Assembly: GCF_009362735.1 (NCBI RefSeq)
Contig: NZ_WHNP01000028.1
Span: 1-64,000 of the forward strand
DNA length: 64,000 nt
Direction: 5' to 3'
Source of the DNA: Paraburkholderia franconis
Lineage (GTDB): Bacteria > Pseudomonadota > Gammaproteobacteria > Burkholderiales > Burkholderiaceae
Positions 26,540-35,616 of the stretch are shown here, in pieces. The notes beneath the pieces were generated by a model, which worked only from the letters and a program-made list of their open reading frames with translations, did not search any database and was not told the DNA's origin. Every line of letters starts with the position of its first letter. Position 1 is the stretch's first letter. A program made the translations under genes and the position numbers.

Positions 26540-27409
26540 GTGAAGGTGAAGAAGTCAAACCGCACTACGTTGTCTAAAGCAGTGTTGGGCGCGGTTCTGA
26601 GCGCTGCGGCATTGATCGGAGCGCCTGCCCAGGCGAAGGAATGGAAGTCCGTGACGATCGCGCTGGAAGGCGGCTACGCGCCGTGGAATCTCACGTTGCC
26701 GGGCGGCAAGCTGGGCGGCTTCGAGCCCGAGCTGGTCGCGAACCTGTGCGAGCGCATCAAGCTCCAGTGCAACCTGGTTGCACAGGATTGGGACGGCATG
26801 ATTCCGGGCCTGCAGGCTGGCAAGTTCGACGTGCTGATGGACGCGATCTCGATCACGCCCGAGCGCGAAAAGATCATCGCCTTCTCGCGTCCGTATGCGG
26901 CGACGCCCGCGACGTTCGCCGTCTCCGATACGAAGGTCTTGCCGAAGGCGTCGCCGACGGCACCCGTCGTCAAGCTGACGGGCGACGCGAAGGCCGACCA
27001 GCCGACGGTCGACGCCTTGCGCAAGCAGCTTAAGGGCAAGACGATTGGCATCCAGTCGGGCACGGTCTATACGAAGTTCATCAACGAGGGCTTCAAGGAC
27101 ATCGCGACGATCCGCGTGTACAAGACCTCGCCGGAACGCGATCTCGACCTCGCGAACGGCCGCATCGACGCATCGTTCGACGACGTGACCTATTACGCCG
27201 CGAACGCCGACAAGAAGGAATCCGCGCAGATCGCAATGGCGGGCCCGAAGATCGGCGGCCCGATCTGGGGGCCGGGCGAAGGCCTCGCGTTCCGCAAGCA
27301 GGATGCCGATCTGCGGGCGAAGTTCGACACCGCGATTGCCGCCGCGCTCGCCGACGGCACTGTGAAGAAGCTCTCGAACAAGTGGTTCAAGACCGACGTC
27401 ACGCCTTGA
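26540..27409 (+). CDS. Amino-acid ABC transporter periplasmic binding protein (left module)
   Basis: 289 residues starting at GTG 26540 (aaaggaga lies eight bases upstream); reading further upstream gives only non-homologous sequence. Signal peptide 1-28 ends PAQAKE. The rest is an SBP_bac_3 domain: EGGYAPWNLTLPGGKLGGFE and ISITPEREKIIAFSRPYAA are family landmarks (polar amino acids such as Lys/Arg/ornithine/His). The ligand-binding acidic and aromatic residues are retained. It feeds the two permeases and ATPase that follow. Confidence 0.87.
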   Translation: MKVKKSNRTTLSKAVLGAVLSAAALIGAPAQAKEWKSVTIALEGGYAPWNLTLPGGKLGGFEPELVANLCERIKLQCNLVAQDWDGMIPGLQAGKFDVLMDAISITPEREKIIAFSRPYAATPATFAVSDTKVLPKASPTAPVVKLTGDAKADQPTVDALRKQLKGKTIGIQSGTVYTKFINEGFKDIATIRVYKTSPERDLDLANGRIDASFDDVTYYAANADKKESAQIAMAGPKIGGPIWGPGEGLAFRKQDADLRAKFDTAIAAALADGTVKKLSNKWFKTDVTP

Positions 27410-27521
27410 TCGACGACGGTTGCGCGTCGCTGCGCGAGCGGCGCGCGCACTCGCTGGAGCGATCCGCTGTGTCGTATGAACAAGCGGATCTGTCAACGAA
27501 AGCACGGATGAGGGGTAGAGC

Positions 27522-28244
27522 ATGGCTCTGATCGAGACGCTCGGCTTCGGGCAGGAAGGCTGGGGCGGCGTACTGCTGCTCGCGGCATTGATGACCGTCG
27601 CGCTGACGCTCGCGGCGCTCGCGGTCGGGGCGGTATTCGGCGCGATCGTCGCGGCCGCGAAGCTGTCGCGCTTTCGCACCGCGCGCGTGCTCGGCGATCT
27701 GTACACGACGGTGTTTCGCGGCGTGCCCGAACTGCTCGTCATCTACCTGTTCTACTTCGGCGGCTCGACGCTCGTGACGACGGTCGGCCAGTGGTTCGGC
27801 GCCGAAGGCTTCGTCGGCGTGCCGCCGTTCGTGATCGGCGCACTGGCCGTCGGCATGATCTCGGGCGCGTATCAGGCCGAGGTGTATCGGGCGGCCGTGC
27901 TCGCCGTATCGAAAGGCGAACTCGAAGCGGCGCGCTCGATCGGCATGCCGACCATGACGATGGCGCGCCGCATCCTCATTCCTCAAGTGCTGCGCTTCGC
28001 ATTGCCGGGCATCGGCAACGTGTGGCAACTGAGCCTGAAGGACTCCGCGCTGATCTCGGTGACGGGTCTCGCCGAACTGCTGCGCGCAAGCCAGATCGCA
28101 GCGGGCTCGACGCATCAGTACTTCCTGTTCTTTGTCGTGGGCGGCGCGCTGTATCTCGTGATGACGGGCATCTCGAACCGCGTCTTCAATCACGCCGAGG
28201 CTCGCGTGGGCCGATCCTTCCGGCGCAACTTCGCGCGCAACTGA
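27522..28244 (+). CDS. Amino-acid ABC transporter permease (HisQ type, left module)
   Basis: 240 residues, five predicted membrane helices. The binding-protein-dependent EAA loop is visible as ELEAARSIGMPTMTMARRILIPQ (in part), which contacts the ATPase. Length and sequence match the HisQ/ArtQ permease group that imports basic amino acids and related compounds. Ribosome site gaggggtag... precedes ATG 27522; the second permease follows after 15 bases. Confidence 0.87.
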   Translation: MALIETLGFGQEGWGGVLLLAALMTVALTLAALAVGAVFGAIVAAAKLSRFRTARVLGDLYTTVFRGVPELLVIYLFYFGGSTLVTTVGQWFGAEGFVGVPPFVIGALAVGMISGAYQAEVYRAAVLAVSKGELEAARSIGMPTMTMARRILIPQVLRFALPGIGNVWQLSLKDSALISVTGLAELLRASQIAAGSTHQYFLFFVVGGALYLVMTGISNRVFNHAEARVGRSFRRNFARN

Positions 28245-28259
28245 CGACGGAGCGCCAAC

Positions 28260-29012
28260 ATGTCTTTCGATTTCGACTTTCTGTTCGACACGCTGCGCCA
28301 GTTGCTCGCCGCCGTGCCGACCACGCTGGGCCTGTTCTTCTCGTCGCTGGTGCTGGGCGGCCTGCTGTCGCTCGTGATCGTCACGATGCGCGTGTCGCCG
28401 CACTGGCTGCCGAACCGCTTCGCGCGCGCGTACATTCTCGTGTTTCGCGGCTCGCCTCTGCTGATCCAGATGTTTCTCGTCTACTACGGGCTCGGCCAGT
28501 TCGGCGTGATCCGCGAGAGCTTCCTGTGGCCCGTGCTGCGCGAGCCGTATGTGTGCGCGGTGCTGTCGCTCGCGTTGTGCACGGCGGGCTATACGGCGGA
28601 GATCATTCGCGGCGGCCTGATGGCCGTGCCCGTCGGACAGATCGAAGCCGGCTATTCGATCGGCCTGTCGGGCTTTGCGCTTCTGCGCCGGATCATCGGT
28701 CCGATTGCATTGCGCCAGTGCCTGCCCGCGTATTCGACGGAAGCCGTGCTGCTCGTCAAGTCGACGGCGCTCGCGAGTCTCGTCACCGTGTGGGAAGTGA
28801 CGGGCGTCGCGCAGCAGATCATCCAGCAGACGTACCGCACGACGGAAGTCTTCATCTGCGCCGCGCTGATCTATCTGTTCCTGAACTTCGTCGTCGTGCG
28901 TCTGCTCGGCTTGCTCGAACGGCGTCTGTCGCGCCATCTGCGCGCGATGCCCGTGAACGCAGCGCCGCGCGCGATGCCGCCCGCTACCGAAGCACGTCGT
29001 GCCGCACCCTGA
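28260..29012 (+). CDS. Amino-acid ABC transporter permease (HisM type, left module)
   Basis: 250 residues, about five helices, with the EAA loop QIEAGYSIGLSGFALLRRII. Pairs with the HisQ-like permease to form the transmembrane heterodimer. The C-terminal tail is longer than usual and Ala/Pro/Arg-rich. The ATPase gene follows after 21 bases. Confidence 0.87.
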   Translation: MSFDFDFLFDTLRQLLAAVPTTLGLFFSSLVLGGLLSLVIVTMRVSPHWLPNRFARAYILVFRGSPLLIQMFLVYYGLGQFGVIRESFLWPVLREPYVCAVLSLALCTAGYTAEIIRGGLMAVPVGQIEAGYSIGLSGFALLRRIIGPIALRQCLPAYSTEAVLLVKSTALASLVTVWEVTGVAQQIIQQTYRTTEVFICAALIYLFLNFVVVRLLGLLERRLSRHLRAMPVNAAPRAMPPATEARRAAP

Positions 29013-29033
29013 CGGCCCATTCCGGAGAATCAC

Positions 29034-29825
29034 ATGAACGCTACGGCACCCGTTGCATTGTCGGTCAAGAACATCCACAAGTCGTTCGGCGACCATCACG
29101 TATTGAAGGGCATTTCGCTCGACGCGCACGAAGGCGATGTCATTTCGATTCTCGGCGCGAGTGGCTCGGGCAAGAGCACGTTTCTGCGCTGCCTGAACCT
29201 GCTGGAGACACCCGATGACGGCAGCGTCGCGCTCGCCGGCGAGACGCTGACGATGAAACGCCGCAAGGACGGCAAGCTGCAGCCCGACGACCGCAAGCAG
29301 GTCGATCGCATCCGCTCGCAACTCGGCATGGTGTTTCAGAACTTCAACCTGTGGTCGCACATGACGGTGCTCGAAAACCTGATCGAAGGGCCGATGCGCG
29401 TGCAGAAGCGAAGCCGCGCGGAAGCCGTCGAAGAGGCGGAAGCGCTGCTAGCGAAAGTTGGTCTCGCTGAAAAGCGCGGGCACTATCCGGCGCATCTGTC
29501 AGGCGGTCAGCAGCAGCGCGTCGCGATTGCGCGTGCGCTGGCGATGCATCCGAAGGTCATGCTGTTCGACGAGCCGACTTCAGCGCTCGATCCCGAACTG
29601 GTCGGCGAAGTGTTGCGCGTGATGCGCTCGCTCGCGGAAGAAGGGCGCACGATGCTCGTCGTCACGCACGAAATGGGCTTCGCGCGGCACGTGTCGAATC
29701 GCGTGATGTTCCTGCATCAAGGGCAAACGGAATGCGACGGTACGCCCGACGAAGTGTTCGGCGAACTGAAGTCCGAGCGTTTCCGGCAATTCGTGTCGAG
29801 CCATCATTCGCGCACGACCAACTAG
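29034..29825 (+). CDS. Amino-acid ABC transporter ATP-binding protein (left module)
   Basis: 263 residues with Walker A GASGSGKST (residues 41-49), the Q-loop in GMVFQNFNLW, signature LSGGQQQR, Walker B VMLFDEPTSALDPE and the switch histidine in VVTHEMGFA. The His-type insertion between Walker A and the Q-loop (MKRRKDGKLQPDDRKQ) matches HisP/GlnQ-group ATPases. Energises the importer made by the three genes upstream. Confidence 0.9.
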   Translation: MNATAPVALSVKNIHKSFGDHHVLKGISLDAHEGDVISILGASGSGKSTFLRCLNLLETPDDGSVALAGETLTMKRRKDGKLQPDDRKQVDRIRSQLGMVFQNFNLWSHMTVLENLIEGPMRVQKRSRAEAVEEAEALLAKVGLAEKRGHYPAHLSGGQQQRVAIARALAMHPKVMLFDEPTSALDPELVGEVLRVMRSLAEEGRTMLVVTHEMGFARHVSNRVMFLHQGQTECDGTPDEVFGELKSERFRQFVSSHHSRTTN

Positions 29826-29901
29826 GGCGAGCGCCGCGCCGGAACCTGAGACATACGAACACAAGAGCACACGCACGAAAGCGCACGATAAAGGCAACAT
29901 C

Positions 29902-31527
29902 ATGGCTATCACCCGTACCGACCGTCCCTTGCACTGGCGCGAACTGGCCGCGGTTGCGGCCGGTGAGCCGCTCGTGCTTTCCGATACCGCGCGCGAGCGC
30001 ATTGCGGCGGCGCGCGTGCTCGTCGAGCAGATCGTCGAGCGCGGCATTCGAGCGTATGGCGTGAATACGGGCGTGGGCGCGCTGTGCGACGTGATCGTGT
30101 CGCCGTCGGAACAGCGCGCGTTGTCGCGCAACATCCTGATGAGCCATGCCGTCGGCGTCGGCGCGCCGCTCGGCGTCGCGGAGACGCGCGCGATCATCGC
30201 GGCCGCCGTCAACAACTTTGCGCACGGGCACTCGGGCGTTCGTCTCGAAGTCGCCGATCAGCTCGTCGCGCTGCTCGATGCCGGATATATCCCCGAAGTG
30301 CCGGCGTTCGGCTCGGTCGGCTATCTGAGCCATATGGCGCATATCGCGCTGGTGTGCATCGGCGAAGGTCATGTGCGTTGCGGCAATGAACGGCTGACGG
30401 GAAGCGAGGCGCTCAGGCGTCTGAAGCGCGAGCCGCTCGTGCTCGAAGCGAAAGAAGGGCTGAGTCTCGTCAACGGCACGCCGTGCGTGACGGGCCTCGC
30501 GGCGCTCGCGCTGGCGCGCGCCGAACGTGTGCTCGACTGGACCGACGCGATCGCCGCGATGAGCTTCGAAAATCTGCGCGGACAACTCGCCGCGTTCGAC
30601 GCCGACTCGCTCGCGTTGCGCGTGTCGCCGGGTTTGAATCTCGTCGGCGAACGCATGCGCAATGCACTCGCCGATAGCGGCATTCTCGCTTCCGTGGTCG
30701 GGCAGCGCACGCAAGACCCGCTGTCGATGCGCACGATTCCGCACGTGCACGGCGCGGCGCGCGATGTGCTCGACGCAACGTCCGATGTCGTGAATCGCGA
30801 GCTGGCGTCGATTACCGACAATCCGATCGTCGCGGGCACGCCGGATGCGCCGCGCGTGTATTCGCAGGCGCATGCCGTGGGCGCGTCGATTGCGCTCGCG
30901 ATGGACAGCATCGCGACGGCAATCGCGCAAGTCGCGGCGATGGCCGAGCGGCGCCTCGACCGGCTCGTGAATCCGCTCGTGAGCGGCTTGCCTGCGTTTC
31001 TCGCGGAACCGGGCGGCACGTGCTCGGGCTTCATGATCGCGCAGTACACGGCCGCTTCGCTCGTCGCGCAGAACCGGCGGCTGGCCGCGCCCGCGAGCCT
31101 GGATGGCGGCATCACGTCGGGCTTGCAGGAGGACCATCTGTGTCACGCGACGCCCGCCGCGCTGAAGGCATTGGAGATCGTCGACAACACGGGCCGTATC
31201 ATCGCGATCGAGTTGCTGGCGGCGGCGCAAGCCTACGATCTGCAATCCGTCGATGCGCCGCGCGCGCCGCACACCGATGCATTGTGGCGCCGCGTGCGTG
31301 CAGTCGTGCCGACGTATCGCGACGACCGGCCACTTGCCGACGACATGGCGGCCGCATTCCGGATGATCGGCGAAGCAGCGCCGCCGCTGCCGCCGAACTC
31401 GGGCGATCTGCATTCGACGGCGACGCATGGCAATCGCGCTGCGCTCGACGACCACGGCGGCTTTGCCGCGCATGCCGCGAATGATCCGACTTCGATCGTG
31501 CAACGGGCGCCGCAGTCGGCTGCATGA
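29902..31527 (+). CDS. Histidine ammonia-lyase homologue lacking the MIO-forming Ala-Ser-Gly triad
   Basis: 541 residues, slightly longer than HutH (about 510), with the whole HAL/PAL fold recognisable: RAYGVNTGVG (Y52 equals the HAL active-site Tyr53), EGLSLVNGTP, SGLPAFLAEPGGTCSGFMIA, and QEDH with E410. In true lyases GSVG is followed by ASGDLAPLAH, whose Ala-Ser-Gly cyclises into the MIO electrophile. Here G137-S-V-G140 is followed directly by Y141-L-S-H-M-A-H, so the triad and neighbouring residues are missing. The conserved Tyr of DPYSLR is Leu274 (DPLSMR). Therefore it is not an ordinary HutH. It may use a different elimination chemistry, as reported for ergothionase of the same superfamily, or be a non-enzymatic relative. 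It follows the ABC importer genes and precedes a HutC-type regulator. Confidence 0.85.
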   Translation: MAITRTDRPLHWRELAAVAAGEPLVLSDTARERIAAARVLVEQIVERGIRAYGVNTGVGALCDVIVSPSEQRALSRNILMSHAVGVGAPLGVAETRAIIAAAVNNFAHGHSGVRLEVADQLVALLDAGYIPEVPAFGSVGYLSHMAHIALVCIGEGHVRCGNERLTGSEALRRLKREPLVLEAKEGLSLVNGTPCVTGLAALALARAERVLDWTDAIAAMSFENLRGQLAAFDADSLALRVSPGLNLVGERMRNALADSGILASVVGQRTQDPLSMRTIPHVHGAARDVLDATSDVVNRELASITDNPIVAGTPDAPRVYSQAHAVGASIALAMDSIATAIAQVAAMAERRLDRLVNPLVSGLPAFLAEPGGTCSGFMIAQYTAASLVAQNRRLAAPASLDGGITSGLQEDHLCHATPAALKALEIVDNTGRIIAIELLAAAQAYDLQSVDAPRAPHTDALWRRVRAVVPTYRDDRPLADDMAAAFRMIGEAAPPLPPNSGDLHSTATHGNRAALDDHGGFAAHAANDPTSIVQRAPQSAA

Positions 31528-31652
31528 TGAGCGCGCATCGGCGCACACGGAGGATTCGGCGGCGCGCTTATCGGTGTGTCGCAACGAGACGCGGCTGCCG
31601 CATTGAACTGATGCGTTAAGCTCGCGAGTTCAACCCACGAGGTGATGAAAAC

Positions 31653-32408
31653 ATGACGATAAACGGGCACCTGGAGACAGAGGATAGTAGAGCGGCCGCC
31701 ATGCGCACGACGCCAGCCAAAGCATTGCCGGCGTATGAGCAGATCAAGCGCTACGTGATCGCGCAGATCGAAGAGGGCGTATGGAAGCCGGGCGGATTGA
31801 TCCCTTCGGAGGCGGAGCTGGTGAAGGAATTCGGCGTCGCGCGGATGACGGTTTCGCGCGCGCTACGTGAACTCACGACGGAACGCGTGCTGACGCGCGT
31901 GCAGGGTTCTGGCACCTACGTCGCGCCGCAGCGTTACGAATCGACGGTGCTCGAAATCCGCAATATCGCCGATGAAATCGCTGCGCGCGGGCACCGGCAT
32001 TCAGCGCGCGTGCTTGCGCTCGAATCGAGCGACGACCCTCTGGCCGTCGATGCGCTCGGGCTCGCGAAAGGCCCCATCTTTCATTCGCGCATCGTGCACT
32101 ACGAAGAGGCCGAGCCGATTCAATACGAAGACCGCTACGTGAATCCGCGCGTATTTCCCGAGTATCTGGATCAGGACTTCACGGCCGAAACGCCGAATCA
32201 CTACATGGTGCGTCTTGCGCCGATCCAGCGCGCGGAGTTTCGGATCTATGCGCAGAAGCCGGACGCGCATGTGCGCCGCCATCTGATGATGGAGATCGGC
32301 GAGCCTTGTCTGATGCTGTGGCGCAGAACCTGGGTGGGCGAGCATGTCGCGACTTCGGTGCAGCTATGGCATCCGGCGTCGCGCTTTCATCTGGCCGGGA
32401 ACGTCTGA
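31653..32408 (+). CDS. GntR-family regulator, HutC (UTRA) subfamily (left module)
   Basis: 251 residues: winged helix-turn-helix at about 25-90 (PSEAELVKEFGVARMTVSRA) and UTRA effector domain at about 105-245 (YEDRYVNPRVFPEYLDQDF, MLWRRTWVGE). HutC regulators sense urocanate or other small carboxylates. It is the last gene of the left operon and its stop lies 14 bases from that of the opposing regulator gene. A start at 31701 (MRTTPAKAL) is possible; gaggtg before 31653 favours the longer form. Confidence 0.85.
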   Translation: MTINGHLETEDSRAAAMRTTPAKALPAYEQIKRYVIAQIEEGVWKPGGLIPSEAELVKEFGVARMTVSRALRELTTERVLTRVQGSGTYVAPQRYESTVLEIRNIADEIAARGHRHSARVLALESSDDPLAVDALGLAKGPIFHSRIVHYEEAEPIQYEDRYVNPRVFPEYLDQDFTAETPNHYMVRLAPIQRAEFRIYAQKPDAHVRRHLMMEIGEPCLMLWRRTWVGEHVATSVQLWHPASRFHLAGNV

Positions 32409-32422
32409 TTTTTTTCTCCGGG

Positions 32423-33283
32423 CTAGCCCTGTCGCTGCGACGTATCGGGCGCAAACCGGCACCCCAGCCGATATCGCGAGCCGGGATGCACGAAGCGCGC
32501 GAACGTCACCGCGACGCCGCTCGTCCACGTGCGGCGCATGAGCGTGAGGCAGGGCTCTTCGGTTGAGATCTGCAGCAGCTCGGCCTCGGAGCGCGTCGGC
32601 AGGCCGGCATCGACGATGTGCTCGACATCGTGCGCGGGCACGACGCTGAACAGATATTCGGAAGGCCGTACCGCCGAGAAATCCTGCTCGATGAAATCCG
32701 GCGCGATGGCAGGGTTCACGTAGCGGTCTTCGAGTTGCACGGGCAAACCGTTCTCGCGATGCACGCAAATCACATGAAACACTGAAGCGCCGGGCGGCAA
32801 GCCCAACGCATTCGACACGTTGACGAGCGCCACCTCGCGTCGCATGAGCACCGTCTGATAGCTGTATTCGTGACCGCGCGAGCGGATCTCGTCGCCGATA
32901 TGCGCGATCATCAGCAGCGTCGATTGCGGCTTCGTCTCGGCGACGAACGTGCCGATGCCCGATACGCGCGTCAACAGTCCTTCATCCGTGAGTTCGCGCA
33001 GCGCGCGGTTCACCGTCATTCGCGATACGCCGAGCGAGGCGACGAGATCGAGTTCCGATGGAATGCGATCGCCCGCGCGGCGTTCGCCCGATTCGATCGT
33101 TTGACGGATGTATTGCTTGACCTGCTCGTATCGCGCGGCGGGTTGCGCGTTCTTCGCATCGGACGTCAAAGCCGTTGCGATTGCGGCCGCCGCATTCGCC
33201 GTGCGCGCATTCGACCCACGAGGCTTGCGCGTCTTCGCAAGCGCTCGTGCGCGGAGTTTGTCGCGGACGGCAGGGGCGGGCAT
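32423..33283 (-). CDS. GntR-family regulator, HutC (UTRA) subfamily (right module)
   Basis: 286 residues. A basic, low-complexity N-terminus (about 1-45, RARALAKTRKPRGSNARTA) precedes a winged helix-turn-helix at 50-115 (PSELDLVASLGVSRMTVNRA) and a UTRA domain to the end. Closely paralogous to the regulator at 31653, sharing motifs such as EDRYVNP and MRRTW. It is the last gene of the leftward operon with the right ABC importer, 23 bases after the ATPase gene. It probably binds the gtatatac operators at 36519-36532 and 36642-36655. Confidence 0.85.
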   Translation of the reverse strand: MPAPAVRDKLRARALAKTRKPRGSNARTANAAAAIATALTSDAKNAQPAARYEQVKQYIRQTIESGERRAGDRIPSELDLVASLGVSRMTVNRALRELTDEGLLTRVSGIGTFVAETKPQSTLLMIAHIGDEIRSRGHEYSYQTVLMRREVALVNVSNALGLPPGASVFHVICVHRENGLPVQLEDRYVNPAIAPDFIEQDFSAVRPSEYLFSVVPAHDVEHIVDAGLPTRSEAELLQISTEEPCLTLMRRTWTSGVAVTFARFVHPGSRYRLGCRFAPDTSQRQG

Positions 33284-33306
33284 CGCGGCGTCTCGTCAAA
33301 ACGTGT

Positions 33307-34173
33307 TCATGCCGGCTCGGCGCTATCGCCGCCGCGCGACCAGAATGCATTGCGGTCGAAGTAGTTTTGCAGGAACTGCCGAAGGCGTGGCTGATTCGCG
33401 TCGTGAAAGACGTCGTGCGGCTTGCCTTGCACGGCGATGCGCCCCTGGTCGATAAAGACCACCTTGTCCGCGACCTGCGCTGCAAAGCCCATTTCGTGCG
33501 TGACGACGGCCATCGTCATGCCGTCGCGCGCGAGCTGCTTCATCACTTGCAGCACTTCGCCGACGAGTTCCGGGTCGAGCGCGGACGTCGGCTCGTCGAA
33601 CAGCATGATGTGCGGCTCCATCGCGAGCGCGCGTGCGATTGCCACGCGCTGCTGCTGGCCGCCCGACAGCTTCGCCGGATACGCATCGCCCTTATGCGCG
33701 AGGCCGACGGTTTCGAGCATCGCGTTTGCGCGCTGCTTCGCAGCGTCGTGCGACAGATGACGCACGCGCAGCAGCGCTTCCATCACGTTACCGAGCGCCG
33801 TCATGTGCGGCCACAGATTGAATTGCTGGAACACCATGCCGACGTTGCGGCGCACGCGGTTGATCTCGCCTTGCGAAGCGCGCACGCGCTTGCCGTTGCG
33901 TTCGGTATAGCCGAGCAGTTCGCCTTCGATGCGCACATCGCCCTGGTCGTAAGTCTCCAGCGCGGCGAGGCAGCGCAGCAGCGTGCTCTTGCCCGAGCCC
34001 GACGGTCCGATGATGCAGACCACCTCCGAGCGGTTGATGTCGAGATCGACGCCGCGCAGCACTTCGACATCGCCGAAGTGCTTGCGCAGATCGCGCACTT
34101 CGATCAGCGGTGCATTGCCGGATCGCATCGAACCGAGATTGGAAGAAGCAGGCATGTCGACGAGTGCATTCAT
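33307..34173 (-). CDS. Amino-acid ABC transporter ATP-binding protein (right module)
   Basis: 288 residues from ATG 34173. Walker A GPSGSGKS (residues 56-63), Q-loop GMVFQQFNLW, signature LSGGQQQR, Walker B IMLFDEPTSALDPE and switch histidine in VVTHEMGFA. A 22-residue N-terminal extension precedes the usual first strand. It forms the importer with the permeases and binding protein upstream in the operon. Confidence 0.9.
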   Translation of the reverse strand: MNALVDMPASSNLGSMRSGNAPLIEVRDLRKHFGDVEVLRGVDLDINRSEVVCIIGPSGSGKSTLLRCLAALETYDQGDVRIEGELLGYTERNGKRVRASQGEINRVRRNVGMVFQQFNLWPHMTALGNVMEALLRVRHLSHDAAKQRANAMLETVGLAHKGDAYPAKLSGGQQQRVAIARALAMEPHIMLFDEPTSALDPELVGEVLQVMKQLARDGMTMAVVTHEMGFAAQVADKVVFIDQGRIAVQGKPHDVFHDANQPRLRQFLQNYFDRNAFWSRGGDSAEPA

Positions 34174-34211
34174 GATGAACCTTGATTTCCGTTCACGCTT
34201 GCGATTGACGT

Positions 34212-34874
34212 TCAGGCCATGAAGCGGGCGATGCGCGCCTCGGCCCACATGCCCACGCGCGACGTGAGCTCGACGAGCGCGAGATAGCACACGCACAACA
34301 CGAGCAGCGTTTCGACGAACGCGAACGTCGCCGAGCCGATACCCGTCAGCACGAACGTGAGCTCGGGCACGGTGACGATCGACAGCACGGCTGTTTCCTT
34401 GCTGAGCACGATGATCAGGTTGGTCAACGCGGGCACGATCAGCACGAGCATTTGCGGCACCTGGATGCGCAGTACCGCTTGCCAGCGCGTGAGGCCAAGA
34501 CACGATGCGGCTTCGAGATGGCCATGCGGTATCGACTGAAAGCCGGAGCGGAACGCTTCCGCGAAATAGGCGCTGCCGTAAAGGCCAAGGCCGAGCACGC
34601 CGGCCGTCAACGGTTCAAGCGTCAGCCCAATGGACGGGCCGCCGTAGTACAGCAAAAAGAGTTGCACGAGAAACGGCGTGCCGCGAAAGAGTTCGATGTA
34701 CACGCGCAGGGCGCCGCGCACCCAGCGGCCGCAAAAGAGTTGCAGCACGGCGATCAGAAAGCCGAGCACGATACCGATGGCGACGCCAACGAGCCACGTG
34801 CCGAGTGTCGTCGCAAGACCCGCGGCGATCGGTTGCAGATTGTGCGTGATGACGGTGGGATCGAATTGCTGCAT
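34212..34874 (-). CDS. Amino-acid ABC transporter permease (right module, second)
   Basis: 220 residues, about five helices, with the EAA loop HLEAASCLGLTRWQAVLRIQ. Member of the HisM/GlnP permease family. It is separated from the first permease by ten bases and from the ATPase gene by 38 bases. Confidence 0.87.
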   Translation of the reverse strand: MQQFDPTVITHNLQPIAAGLATTLGTWLVGVAIGIVLGFLIAVLQLFCGRWVRGALRVYIELFRGTPFLVQLFLLYYGGPSIGLTLEPLTAGVLGLGLYGSAYFAEAFRSGFQSIPHGHLEAASCLGLTRWQAVLRIQVPQMLVLIVPALTNLIIVLSKETAVLSIVTVPELTFVLTGIGSATFAFVETLLVLCVCYLALVELTSRVGMWAEARIARFMA

Positions 34875-34884
34875 CGTTCGGCCC

Positions 34885-35535
34885 TCAGATCTGCGCGAGG
34901 CGCTGCTCGGCGGCGTGCGCGACGAGTGCGAGCGCGCCGCAGATCATGAAGTAGATGAGCCCCGCTGCGAGATACGCTTCGAGCGGCCGGTACGTGCTCG
35001 CCGCGATGTTCTGCGCGGTGCGCGTGAGCTCGGCCACGCCGACGACGGAGATCAGCGACGACGCCTTGATCAGCAGCACCATTTCGTTGACGAGCGAAGG
35101 CAGCGTCATCCGGAACGCTTGCGGGACCTGAATGCGCCGGAGCATATCGATGGGCGAGAGGCCTAGCATGCGTGCCGCTTCGATCTGTCCTGGCGGAATG
35201 CTCATGAAGCCGCCACGCAGGATCTCCGCGATATACGACGCCGAGCACAACGACACGGCGCTGATCGCGGCCACGATCGGCGACACGTTGATGCCGACGA
35301 AGGGCAGCAGGTAATAGACGAGCAGCAGTTGCACGAGCATCGGCACGCCGCGAAAGAAGAACACGTACGCGCCGCCGAAGCGTCGCGCGAACGCATTCGA
35401 CGACAGCCGCGCCGAGCACACGCCAATCGCGACGAAAAAGCCGATCACGAGACCTGTCAGCGAAATGCCGATGGTCGCGAGCGCGGCCTGCAACAGCAGC
35501 GGAAAACCTTGAGCGAAAACGTGGGCGCTGAACAT
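34885..35535 (-). CDS. Amino-acid ABC transporter permease (right module, first)
   Basis: 216 residues, about five helices, with the EAA loop QIEAARMLGLSPIDMLRRIQ. Member of the HisQ/GlnP permease family; forms the transmembrane dimer with the neighbouring permease. Lies 81 bases downstream of the binding-protein gene. Confidence 0.87.
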   Translation of the reverse strand: MFSAHVFAQGFPLLLQAALATIGISLTGLVIGFFVAIGVCSARLSSNAFARRFGGAYVFFFRGVPMLVQLLLVYYLLPFVGINVSPIVAAISAVSLCSASYIAEILRGGFMSIPPGQIEAARMLGLSPIDMLRRIQVPQAFRMTLPSLVNEMVLLIKASSLISVVGVAELTRTAQNIAASTYRPLEAYLAAGLIYFMICGALALVAHAAEQRLAQI

Positions 35536-35616
35536 GGCCTGATACCTGCAACAAAGGACATGTGGGCGGCGCGTCGCGTGCGTGATTGCCGCCGGCGCAC
35601 CGCGCGATTCAGGACA

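Noticed and set aside
27399..29360. A 653-codon minus-strand frame across the left permease genes
   Set aside because: Arg/His-rich shadow antisense to two ABC permeases and part of the ATPase.
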